This document shows, piece by piece, positions 48,587-57,236 of a stretch of 64,000 bases of DNA. Numbering within the stretch: the first letter of the stretch is position 1; each line of letters starts with the position of its first letter. The translations under genes and the position numbers were made by a program. Under the pieces are notes generated by a model. The model was not told the DNA's origin, did no database searches, and worked only from the letters and a program-made list of their open reading frames with translations. The DNA comes from Trichomonas vaginalis G3 (Eukaryota; Parabasalia; Trichomonadida; Trichomonadidae), in contig NC_067207.1 in assembly GCF_026262505.1 (NCBI RefSeq), positions 3,480,252 through 3,544,251 of the forward strand. The letters run 5' to 3'.

Positions 48587-49887
48587 GGGTGTCCAAAGGT
48601 GTGTTTAGCACAAACCTGAATACTGCGAATAGAAATAAACAAGTTACATATATATAAAGTTTATTTAAATATAATCACCATTGGATTCAATCACGCGTTC
48701 GCAGCGATCGATCCAGGCTTGAAAGACACGCTTTAAATCATCATGAGAAAATTGCTCAAATTGCTCTCTTACAAAATTTTCAAGATCATCTGGACTCGCG
48801 AATTCGCGTCCTTCAGCTCTCTTTTTTAGCGTGCCGAATAAATAAAAGTCAGAGGGTGCAATATCAGGTGAATAAATTGGGTTTTGAACAACTTTGACAT
48901 TGTTTTCCACCAAGTAATTCATTACCTTATGACTTTTGTGAACTCTTGAATTATCAAAATGAATTGCAAACTTTTGTTTTTGTTGTTTGGATTTCTCAAA
49001 CTCATCAGAATTGATAATTTGAGTAAGAACATTGTCAATTAGATACTGAGCATTCATCGTATTAGGTTTTTGAAGAATATCAATTGCGATGATGCCATTC
49101 ACGCCCCAAAAAACCGACAACATCATCATTGGTGTGTCAATTTTTTTCTTCGGGAATGTTTGCGGATTTTCATCCTTCGGGATCCACATGATTTTGGCTT
49201 CTGTTGCATATTGAAACCAAGACTCGTCCCCTGTTACTAAAAAGCGAAACTTCTTGGATTGATACGCACGCAATATAGAGAGGAGCTCTTTCGAAGATTG
49301 GACTCTAGATTTTTTTTGAACTGAATTAAGGTTGTGCGGAACCCAACGTGTATACGCTAGTTTGTAGTTCAAATAATTGTGCATATAATAACTGACTGTT
49401 GTACGTGGTATCTTTGTCATCTCCTCTATCCTTCTGAGTGATGCTCTTGGGTCTTCATCTAGCGCTTGAAGAATTGCTTTGATTTTTCTTTGATCCGGCG
49501 ATTTTTTGTCAATTTTTATGATGGGCGCCTTTTTGTTCATGAAGTGATACATCCTAACATGATACGTTACAGTGGAATAGCTAGGAGCATCCATACCGAA
49601 GCATTTTACCAATGTCTCGTAGATTTTTTTACAGTCTTTGCATTTTTTTGCAAGAGCGAGGATGTTTTCTTTATGATTCATTAAAAAAATGAAAAAAATC
49701 CCGCCAAAATTTCCCGCGAAACCGCCTCTTGTCTCAAAATTCATTTTATATCCCGGCATGGCGCCAAAATACAACATACTCATCATATACATATATTCAT
49801 ATTTTTTATTATATATTTATAATCAGCATATATCTCCTTTAATAGTCTCATATAGAGCGCTGTGCTAAACGCACCTTTGGACACCCT
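48587..49887. mobile_element. Mariner (Tvmar1-like), copy 2, looks intact
   Basis: 1301 bp between TA dinucleotides with inverted ends GGGTGTCCAAAGGTG[T/C]GTTT. It inserted about 100 bp upstream of the UBL-UBA start codon, so it may affect that promoter. One full transposase frame is present. Confidence 0.95.
48665..49792 (-). CDS. Mariner transposase, D,D34D, intact
   Basis: 375 codons from the formal start; the more likely start is Met38 (MNHKENILALAKK). The N-terminal helix-turn-helix region (KKIYETLVKCFG ..., LRRIEEMTKIPRTTVSYYMH) binds the inverted ends. The catalytic core has D189 (VTGDESWF), D280 (HFDNSRVH) and D315 (SPDIAPSDFYLFG), with 34 residues between the last two, the mariner signature. 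The frame is unbroken, unlike the copy at 28919-30045, so this copy could be active. Confidence 0.95.
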   Translation of the reverse strand: MYMMSMLYFGAMPGYKMNFETRGGFAGNFGGIFFIFLMNHKENILALAKKCKDCKKIYETLVKCFGMDAPSYSTVTYHVRMYHFMNKKAPIIKIDKKSPDQRKIKAILQALDEDPRASLRRIEEMTKIPRTTVSYYMHNYLNYKLAYTRWVPHNLNSVQKKSRVQSSKELLSILRAYQSKKFRFLVTGDESWFQYATEAKIMWIPKDENPQTFPKKKIDTPMMMLSVFWGVNGIIAIDILQKPNTMNAQYLIDNVLTQIINSDEFEKSKQQKQKFAIHFDNSRVHKSHKVMNYLVENNVKVVQNPIYSPDIAPSDFYLFGTLKKRAEGREFASPDDLENFVREQFEQFSHDDLKRVFQAWIDRCERVIESNGDYI

Positions 49888-51100
49888 ATACTTCAATTAT
49901 AATATACTTTTTAAAATATCAAAAATGTTTTCATAAAATTTTGAAATTCATTTGAACAATTATCGAATAATAAAAGTGACATTTACCCTTTCAAAAAATT
50001 ATCGATTCTGACAAAATTTTCCGAAACATTCAAATTATTGATTGAATTATTGTAAACTTTTTTCGATAATTGTTCAGCTAAATACAATTTAATGAGTAGG
50101 TTTCGGTGGGTGCTAGAAAATTTATCGTTACATATAAGCTTGATGGACCTGAGATTTTAGCTTTAACTGGAAAATTAAATTTCGATTATTTCCATATTTT
50201 TAAATATTTGTAATTCATATAAATTACCTATTGCTTCCATCATTACATTGTTGCTTTCCAAAGAGGCTTTCACGAATATTTTTAGCATTAGTAAAATTTT
50301 AATGCTAAAATACTTTAATTACTTCAATGCTTTGTTGCAATTAATTGAATATATGGCAGTCCCAACGGGAACCGCGGTAATTTACCGAGGTTTCCGCACA
50401 CAGGTTCCTTTTTTTAGGAATTTTTTAGATTAAAAAATATGCTTTGTAAATCATTTTTTGTAAATCGGCAAAAATTTGGAAATATTCTGACGACAATAAA
50501 TCTGGGAATAGTATTTTAAATACGAGAACAACCTATTTAAAAGTGTTTCGCTCGATTTTGTATAATTTCAAATTTTCGCATATAGCTTTCCGTGAATTAC
50601 CGTGATTTTACCGCCACATCAATAGTTTACGACACTTTTTCCGTAAATTGAGTAGTTTACTGCACTTTTTCCGTAAAATTGAGTTACGGGAATCCGTAAG
50701 ATTACCGTACCTCACTTCTAGTTGAAAATAGCATTAGTATATAATAAATAGATATATTATTCATATTTTTGATTTTGAATTACGGAAAAAGTGAGTTCAG
50801 AACTTCCAATTATTATTTGCTTAATTATGTTAAAAATACTATAAGGAATTAAAATACATAATGTTGAAATTTGAATTACGGAAAAAGTGGGTGTGAAAGT
50901 GAAGTGAAAAAGTAAGATATTTTTTGTTGAAATAATCATAGTTGTACAATTTTGAAACTATATGTAAAGCTATAAATTGAATAAATTCAAAAAAAATTGT
51001 TTATTCTTATTAATAAATTTATATTAATCAATATTTGAACAACCCGTAATTAAAATTGAATTCCTCTTAAAATTTAATCCATACGTTAATTTTTAATTTG
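49888..51100. other. Gene-free region with scattered inverted motifs
   Basis: About 1.2 kb, AT-rich. CACTTTTTCCGTAA occurs at about 50634 and 50672, and its inverse TTACGGAAAAAGTG at about 50779 and 50876. A palindrome CGGTAATTTACCG lies near 50375. These could be remains of a small inverted-repeat element; no gene is supported. Confidence 0.5.
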
Positions 51101-51102
51101 CT

Positions 51103-51120
51103 CGGCGAATGCCGAGCTTC
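51103..51120. repeat. GC-rich hairpin GCTCGGC/GCCGAGC
   Basis: A perfect 7-bp stem with a 4-nt loop (GAAT) in AT-rich DNA, about 190 bp before the hairpin cluster. Confidence 0.7.
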
Positions 51121-51307
51121 CCTACTTCTCTTGTCATTCCTTCAAAAACTCTAATCTCATCGCACTTACAAACATCATGATTTGATGTATTGTCGAGAAA
51201 TCTTAGACTTGTTTGTCATTTGATTATAGCATTTGAAAATCATCTCGAAAATCGATTAACAAGACAATTTCCCAAACATCTACATACAAGTAGATGATGG
51301 TAAACCC

Positions 51308-51841
51308 ATTAGAGTTGTTTTGCTATGATTCCTCCAATCTTATGATGAGAAAAATCATATCAAAACAGCTCTAATCGAACATTCTACACAGCTTAGCATC
51401 CAGCTAGTTCCAAGTAATGCGATTACAACATCAACGGCCAAAGCCTTTCAGAGTCCTTTAATCATTTCTTCTCATCTCAATGTGAAGTGGCCCCAAACGA
51501 ACTACAAGCTGACGTTACAACGCATTACAACACGGTTAATACGAGCATATACATTAGAGCTGCTTTGTTATGATCTCCCTCATCAATTGATGAGAGATCT
51601 CATTATGAAGCAGCTCCAATCGAACTAAAAACCTACATACAAATGAGTGAAAACAAACTCATTAGAGTTGTGTTGCTTTGATTTCTCTCATCAGAAGATG
51701 AGAGATACCAGAACAAAACAACTCTAATCAAACTTTCTACACAACTCAGCACAGTATCAATGCAAAGTAATGCGTCTGTATCGTTAACAAGCAAAGTTGT
51801 TTCGGGTCCTTCCATTTTGGAAGAATTCGGAACAACTTTGC
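51308..51841. repeat. Cluster of three homologous 68-nt hairpins plus a 51-nt hairpin
   Basis: Hairpins at 51308-51375, 51553-51620 and 51661-51728 are each 68 nt, start ATTAGAG and end in CTC[TC]AAT, with arms of about 32 nt and a CATC...GATG apex. Arms of the second use C/G pairs where the third uses T/A pairs (GAGCTGC/GCAGCTC versus GAGTTGT/ACAACTC). A fourth, unrelated hairpin, GCAAAGTTGTT.../...AACAACTTTGC, lies at 51791-51841. The unit lies at the edge of the right Maverick but carries no gene. Confidence 0.85.
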
Positions 51842-52162
51842 GAATTGATAGTGTAAACCCATATACATGAAAGCGTGCATGCATAAAGACAGGTATTGTC
51901 AGCAATGACTACCTGCCCAGCTATGAGTGATCAGAGAGTTACCATCTCAGGCTTTTTGAGAACGTTTCAGCCAGGACCCTCGTATGTTGACTGTGAGAAA
52001 GTTAGTATACAAGTCATGTGTACGGCGGCACTGCGTTCCACCTTACCCAATACTTGTGAATTTGACACTTTACAAACCCGCCAACCACTTCACTAACGAA
52101 CTCACTAATGTAAAAAATAAACGTTCTCACTATCGTTCTCACTAACGACTTCACTAATGTTC

Positions 52163-52447
52163 TCATAAATTTTCCTCAATATCTTCATCATCAGTGTTAA
52201 CCCTATTGTAGTCATACTTGAAGCCATAAACTTTCTCTAACTTCTTAACGTACAATTTACATAACTTACCTTCGTCATCGTATGGTTTAATGATATAACT
52301 ATTTCTATCTTTATACACAGTCAATGAAAAGTCAACTGGTCTCGGATGTATTTGAAAGAACATGTTATGCTCAGGAAGGAAGAATAAATGTTTAAATGTA
52401 TGTTTGTTATACTGTGGAATTCGAATGAGTTGCTTTTGTTCTGTCAT
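52163..52447 (-). CDS. Maverick small hypothetical protein, 94 aa
   Basis: Part of the right Maverick; the frame looks whole. Basic and aromatic N-terminal part (HTFKHLFFLPEHNMFFQIHPR), acidic end (DDEDIEENL). No domain recognised. The AT-rich TTTTATTTGGATG leader supports the start. Confidence 0.45.
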   Translation of the reverse strand: MTEQKQLIRIPQYNKHTFKHLFFLPEHNMFFQIHPRPVDFSLTVYKDRNSYIIKPYDDEGKLCKLYVKKLEKVYGFKYDYNRVNTDDEDIEENL

Positions 52448-52557
52448 TTACATCCAAATAAAAATTTTCAGTAAAATAAAAAATAAACTTAAAAATTAAT
52501 GATATCACCACCCTCACACGTATGAAAACATAGCACAAAAATAAATTTAGGTGAAGT

Positions 52558-52571
52558 GGTGAGATCTCACC
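52558..52571. promoter_or_regulatory. GGTGAGATCTCACC palindrome, copy 1
   Basis: A 14-bp perfect palindrome inside a longer stretch of GGTGAA/TTCACC words. Similar copies lie at 61622-61635 and 62703-62716, always between genes of the right Maverick. Confidence 0.75.
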
Positions 52572-52604
52572 TCTTTTTTCACCTGTTTTTTCACCCTGTT
52601 GAAT

Positions 52605-52850
52605 TCATTGCTTTATAACTCTCTTCCTTGGTTTCTTTTTAGTTGCTTTCTTCACGTCTGTCTCCAACTTGACTGTCTTTCTTCTTCGTCCGTAATGATA
52701 CCAGTTACTTCCACCAGTCAATGGGTCAAATGGTCTTTCGTAAGGGTTTCCATACATTCCATAGGGACCATACGGAAGAACTACTGGTGGAGAAGAAACA
52801 TTTTCTTTAGTTCCATCGAATCTATTTAAATGCATTGTTTCACCTTTCAT
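52605..52850 (-). CDS. Maverick small basic protein, 81 aa
   Basis: Part of the right Maverick; the frame looks whole. The N-terminal half is rich in Pro, Tyr and Gly (YGPYGMYGNPYERP), the C-terminal half is strongly basic (KKATKKKPRKRV). This suits a DNA-condensing or virion core protein by composition only. Confidence 0.45.
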   Translation of the reverse strand: MKGETMHLNRFDGTKENVSSPPVVLPYGPYGMYGNPYERPFDPLTGGSNWYHYGRRRKTVKLETDVKKATKKKPRKRVIKQ

Positions 52851-53131
52851 CTGGTCATTAAAGTCTTTTGCTGTTTTGCAAACTCATCGTCCTTTCCTAA
52901 AGCATTTTCTGACTCAGTCGCAACCAAATTGGATGCTTTATTTATGAGCCCTATTTTATTTAATCTTAACTTCTTTGCAACCCAGCCTCCAATCTTTCCT
53001 TTATTTGCATCTAATGTCTTTGAAACCCTTCCTCCACTCATTTTATTTACTGCGTCATAAGCTCCAAGTGCTTTTGCTCCAAATGCTAATGCTTTTGTTC
53101 CCATTGCGCCTAAAGCTGCCCAAGCTACCAT
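52847..53131 (-). CDS. Maverick Ala/Gly-rich amphipathic protein, 94 aa
   Basis: Part of the right Maverick; the frame looks whole and its end overlaps the start of the next gene by 4 bp. A hydrophobic Ala/Gly N-terminus (WAALGAMGTKALAFGAKALG) is followed by a basic helix. Similar in style to small membrane-active virion proteins. The fragment at 1-63 in the left element is of the same general type. Confidence 0.45.
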   Translation of the reverse strand: MVAWAALGAMGTKALAFGAKALGAYDAVNKMSGGRVSKTLDANKGKIGGWVAKKLRLNKIGLINKASNLVATESENALGKDDEFAKQQKTLMTR

Positions 53132-53356
53132 TTACACCATATTAAAATCATCTCTCTTCAATATTATCTCATAAAAGTTCTCGTTACTGGAGAAAGTCAA
53201 TGAAACATAAGCGTTCTCACGGGCTTCGCCCTCACCGCTTTGCGGTCTATCTAACTTCTTTCTTATATCATCTATACGCTTCAAAATGTCTGAACAATTG
53301 CTAACATCTTCTACAACAGTTATTTCATCATGAATGACCTTCAAGAACAAGCTCAT
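53132..53356 (-). CDS. Maverick small hypothetical protein, 74 aa
   Basis: Part of the right Maverick; abuts both neighbours without spacers. Mixed alpha/beta composition; two GC-rich hairpins (53221-53231, 53234-53246) are embedded in its coding sequence. No domain recognised. Confidence 0.4.
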   Translation of the reverse strand: MSLFLKVIHDEITVVEDVSNCSDILKRIDDIRKKLDRPQSGEGEARENAYVSLTFSSNENFYEIILKRDDFNMV

Positions 53357-54240
53357 TTAATATGCAATTAAAATCATCTCAATAATGAGTCCATCCTTTC
53401 CATCTTTAGGTAGCACAACATCTTTCATTGAAGAAGGTTCGACAAGTCTTATGTTAAACTTACTGACAAAGTTTGTTATACTATAATGCTTCGGTGGCGA
53501 ATACATATAGTTTGAAAGACATAATATAGATTCTTCAGCAAATTCACTTATACTGGATTTTATAACAATGTTCTCACGAGACCAAATACCACCAATTGAC
53601 AATCTTGTAAGCAATCCTGCTGAACCTTCTACTGTAAACGTCGATGGTAACATTCCACGAAGGTCATCTATTGACATCGTTGAGTCACTGTATTTAAATA
53701 TTTTCTTAAAGCAATCGTCATTATCTAACCATGCAATAGCTTTGAAGTTTTCATTCGAATATACATCTGCTTCATTAAATGTAAAACCTGACTTCTTTGC
53801 AGAGATGACTTTAAAATCTATTGAGTTTGTTTCAAAATTATATGCTATGGTAACTTCTGAAGGTAATGGATGTCCTTCCGCAGTCAGTTGTTCTCTCACT
53901 ACCGTTTGAAGCTTTGTATTAAAAACTTTCATGTCATCTCCTGTATCTAAGTTCACATACACAGCAACAGGAAACTATCTTGCTTCTTTGTTTCATCATT
54001 ATATCTCAAAACATTAAAGTTCTTCAATAATATTGTTCTTCCTGCTGGAATACTTCGAACCTGTCTGATTTCAATAGCTTTCTCACCTCCTACATACTCT
54101 ACCCAGTGTCTTGGATATTCATAAGTATACTGACTTTCTTGAATTTTGGTTGGTTTCATCATAACATGTTCATAGTATATCTTTATACTCTTGTCAGTTA
54201 GACTCGGTGCTATGTTCTGAATATTTCTGACTTGCATTTT
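53357..54240 (-). pseudogene. Maverick penton/minor-capsid-like protein region, broken
   Basis: Structural part of the right Maverick, just upstream of three small virion-type genes. The C-terminal pattern FNIRLVEPSSMKDVVLP ending in a beta strand (LIIEMILIAY) resembles the last strands of penton-like jelly-roll proteins of Mavericks. Assignment is by pattern and location only. Confidence 0.4.
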
Positions 54241-54344
54241 TAATGGAGATAAAATGAAGCATTTAATACATGACGTAGATGAAGACATGAATGAAACTAC
54301 AGACAAACTTAACTCTTCTCTCATTCTTCCTTTCAGTAAGGACT

Positions 54345-55142
54345 ATGAGTTCTGTTCAAATGGTGGTTTATTTCTATTGTGGAAAGATGGGTTCAGGTAA
54401 GACATTTAACCTCATTCGTCATATACTCATAACAGAACGTTTAGGAAACGACTCTTACTATGACCAAATCATTATATCAGCAACTTCAGACTCTATGGAC
54501 TCAACAGCGAAAACATTTATGTCAAAAGTTCAAGCCTCTGTCGTTAAAGTTCCAGACAGTGAACTCATTGAATTTCTTCAACGTTACATTCGACGTAAGA
54601 GGAAATATTATGCCATCGTTGAATTTATACAGTCAGGAATGCAAAAGACTTCTGAGGAGATGGAAAGAATTATTGACAAACACCACTTACGTCAATACTC
54701 AGGAGTTTACGATATGAAACGACTTACAAACTACATTCTGTCAAAACTTTCAAAATACCCCTTCAAAAAATATCCTTCAAACACTCTGCTCGTTTGCGAC
54801 GACTTCGCCGGAAAAGGTTTAGTGTCAAAACCAGACTCACCATTAGCTAACATCATTACTAAAGTCAGACATTACCACTTAACTGTAGCAATACTTATGC
54901 AAACATGGAGGTTTTTAGCTTTAAACATAAAACGTCTCATAACTGACTTCGTTATCTTTCAAGGTTTCTCACGTTATGATATTGAACTCATTTGGAAACA
55001 GTCAGGTATAACATTACCTTTTGAAGAAATTTGGGAAGCATATAAGTCTCTCATCTCTCCTCGTTCATACCTTGAGATTCATATCATGACTAATACCATT
55101 AAAGTCAAAAATATTCCATGGGAACGACCAACATTGTTTTAA
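54345..55142 (+). CDS. Maverick packaging ATPase (A32/FtsK-HerA type)
   Basis: Part of the right Maverick; the frame looks whole. The likely start is MSSVQMVVYFY at 54345 rather than the upstream ATG at 54291, which overlaps the opposite gene. Walker A is GKMGSGKT near residue 14; a Walker B-like strand TLLVCDDFAG follows near residue 150, then a sensor-like AILMQTWRFL. Divergent from the opposite-strand capsid-like gene. Confidence 0.75.
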   Translation: MSSVQMVVYFYCGKMGSGKTFNLIRHILITERLGNDSYYDQIIISATSDSMDSTAKTFMSKVQASVVKVPDSELIEFLQRYIRRKRKYYAIVEFIQSGMQKTSEEMERIIDKHHLRQYSGVYDMKRLTNYILSKLSKYPFKKYPSNTLLVCDDFAGKGLVSKPDSPLANIITKVRHYHLTVAILMQTWRFLALNIKRLITDFVIFQGFSRYDIELIWKQSGITLPFEEIWEAYKSLISPRSYLEIHIMTNTIKVKNIPWERPTLF

Positions 55143-55531
55143 AGTTTAACCTTCAATTGACTGATGGTAAACAAATTCCATGCATCTCTGTCGCCATTTC
55201 TGTTAATATTTTTGCTGTCATTCATATCATCCACTTCCCCATCCGTTAGCTTTTGAGGATATGCGTTAGAATAGCTGTTCTTAAATGAAGGCTTTTCACC
55301 TTTGAGAGCATAAACTCTATAACTTTCTGCATACTTTATGTTTGAACCTCCTGAGCCATCATTGACATAAATTTTTATAGGCTTCCACCCTTTGTTCATG
55401 TTCCTGCTTCTTCCCTTAGCTCTTTTGTTCAGTAGTTCTACATCTTTATACACAGCACCTGTCTCAGTGAATTCAACAATATTTTCATTCGTTAGCTTTA
55501 CATTCAAACCCTTGTCGAGTATATTGTTCAT
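55139..55531 (-). CDS. Maverick hypothetical protein, 130 aa
   Basis: Part of the right Maverick; the frame looks whole and its stop overlaps that of the ATPase by 4 bp. Start chosen at MNNILDKGLNVKL, before which the opposite gene begins 35 bp away. Contains a basic stretch (NKRAKGRSRNMNKGWKP). Function unknown. Confidence 0.45.
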   Translation of the reverse strand: MNNILDKGLNVKLTNENIVEFTETGAVYKDVELLNKRAKGRSRNMNKGWKPIKIYVNDGSGGSNIKYAESYRVYALKGEKPSFKNSYSNAYPQKLTDGEVDDMNDSKNINRNGDRDAWNLFTISQLKVKL

Positions 55532-55565
55532 TTCATACATATAAAAGGTTTTTATTCTATATGAA

Positions 55566-56159
55566 ATGAGAAGCAAATCCATCTTAGCTGGTGCCGTTAA
55601 TGTTCCAATTGAACCAACATCAAATGTTGACTCACGAACGACAAACAATATTGTCATAAAGAACTATAGTTCAGAGTGTTTGAAAGAAAAAGAACCAGAG
55701 CTGAAATCCGTGAATTTAAACTCAGCTTCAAACGCTAACGCTACATCAGATGTTAAGTTAGAGTATCCACCACTGGACCAAATTCTTTCAAGAGAAGCCA
55801 ACGACAACCCTTACACAAATGTTCAAACAAATCCTTCAGATAACGTAGACCATTACCTTCTTCAGTTATACCAAACAATTTTACTCAAAGACGATAAGAA
55901 GCTTTTGACAAATCTTATAAGCAAGAACCAAATAATTCTAACAAAGGAGGACCTTGAAAATGTTATCTCACGAATAACAGGGAAACAATGTGTCATTGAC
56001 TATCTCGACCCTGAAATCGAATGCTGTGGTCAAACTCCACTATTCATGAAAATAGGTAACATCCGCATCATTGAAACACCAGGAACTACAGGAGTTGAGT
56101 TTAAGTATAAATATTCGAATGATATACAAAACTTTCAACAGAATATAAACTTTGTTTGA
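55566..56159 (+). CDS. Maverick hypothetical protein, 197 aa
   Basis: Part of the right Maverick; the frame looks whole. Ser/Asn-rich N-terminus, helical centre (DHYLLQLYQTILLKDDKKLL), C-terminal beta part with CCGQTPLFMKIG. Unknown function. It is followed by two GC-rich hairpins (56191-56223). Confidence 0.45.
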   Translation: MRSKSILAGAVNVPIEPTSNVDSRTTNNIVIKNYSSECLKEKEPELKSVNLNSASNANATSDVKLEYPPLDQILSREANDNPYTNVQTNPSDNVDHYLLQLYQTILLKDDKKLLTNLISKNQIILTKEDLENVISRITGKQCVIDYLDPEIECCGQTPLFMKIGNIRIIETPGTTGVEFKYKYSNDIQNFQQNINFV

Positions 56160-56190
56160 AATATGTTTTAGTAAATTAAAGCAGTCAGGA

Positions 56191-56223
56191 GGGCTCTTTG
56201 AGCCCATCTTGGCGCTTTGCGCC
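56191..56223. terminator. Twin GC-rich hairpins between convergent Maverick genes
   Basis: GGGCTCTTTGAGCCC (56191-56205) and GGCGCTTTGCGCC (56211-56223) sit between the ends of two convergent frames. They are perfect stems with 3-nt loops. They look like transcript-end hairpins, but role is inferred. Confidence 0.5.
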
Positions 56224-56239
56224 GTCAGTCAAAAAAATT

Positions 56240-56482
56240 TCAAGTTAGCAATTTGTAATATCTATCCAAAACTTCTTCAACAGTATCGAACTCATCTTCA
56301 TAATGCAAACCTAATCTTATTGACTTGGTGCAGTTTTCACTAACACAATATTTTTCTGTTCTCTTGACTGACATAACTAATTCATTTGTTTCATCAAACA
56401 GCAACAACCAAAGTTCATGACCTAATACATAACATTCATACTTTATATTTTTAGCTCTGAGTTCTCTTGTAAGCTGTTGCAT
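56240..56482 (-). CDS. Maverick small hypothetical protein, 80 aa
   Basis: Part of the right Maverick; whole-looking frame overlapping the end of the upstream gene by 40 bp. Contains LRAKNIKYECYVLGHELWLL. No domain recognised. Confidence 0.4.
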   Translation of the reverse strand: MQQLTRELRAKNIKYECYVLGHELWLLLFDETNELVMSVKRTEKYCVSENCTKSIRLGLHYEDEFDTVEEVLDRYYKLLT

Positions 56483-57219
56483 TTAATATTTTCTAAAAAG
56501 TCAACTTCAACAGTCATTCGCACTGGTGCCTTCAGTTCTACAGGCTCTCCTTGAAAGTCAACAAGTCTGAATTGCATGTCTTTCAAATTATGAGGACTAA
56601 TGCGAACCCATTTACCTAAATGAGTTGCTATGACAGGAACGTTTGGAATGAACATTGAATTGACTGCATAACAGAAGGATTTATATTCTACTGAACCTTT
56701 ACTATTAACTCCTGAAATGCCTGTGACATTAGCTATTTTAGACTCAATGTACAAACAATTACCATAACATACGTATGGAACAGATTTCATCTCAATCGTT
56801 TTGTCAACACTTTTCAAAGGAAATGTCATATGGTATGCACCCAAAAGAAGTTGTACTCTATGACTCATTCGTGTTATCTTAAACTCCTTCGCATAACTGA
56901 ACTTCAAAACTCCTGCAATAAGTTTAACATTCATTAAGTTTTCTTCGTTATCCTTGTTTATTGTAGTATTTATGAGAGCATTTAACACTCCAGCTAATGT
57001 TTCCATCTTATATTCTACATTATTGTGAAATCTTATTTCGTGCTTCTTTCCATCTATTTCAATCTCCATGAAATCTGTTTCATCTGTTATAACGAATGAA
57101 GCGATAGTATTGAAGTCAACCATTCTGAATGCAAGCGCCTCATTCTGTAGACCTAAGTTTGTTTGTAGCTTTACTGTCCCGTATTCGTTTGGGTCTGTAC
57201 TTTGCAAATAGAACAACAT
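56443..57219 (-). CDS. Maverick penton/minor-capsid-like protein
   Basis: Part of the right Maverick; the frame looks whole, about 258 residues from MLFYLQSTDPNEYG. Largely beta-strand sequence; the C-terminal stretch MQFRLVDFQGEPVELKAPVR then MTVEVDFL is the pattern of the last strands of single-jelly-roll penton-type proteins in Mavericks. Divergent from the fibre-like gene that starts 20 bp away. Confidence 0.5.
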   Translation of the reverse strand: MLFYLQSTDPNEYGTVKLQTNLGLQNEALAFRMVDFNTIASFVITDETDFMEIEIDGKKHEIRFHNNVEYKMETLAGVLNALINTTINKDNEENLMNVKLIAGVLKFSYAKEFKITRMSHRVQLLLGAYHMTFPLKSVDKTIEMKSVPYVCYGNCLYIESKIANVTGISGVNSKGSVEYKSFCYAVNSMFIPNVPVIATHLGKWVRISPHNLKDMQFRLVDFQGEPVELKAPVRMTVEVDFLENIKCNSLQENSELKI

Positions 57220-57236
57220 TTTATTCTCATTAAAAT

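Noticed and set aside
50340-50725. Possible small hAT-type element (CGGTAATTTACCG to CGTACCTCACTTC)
   Set aside because: The putative ends match poorly and no flanking duplication was found.
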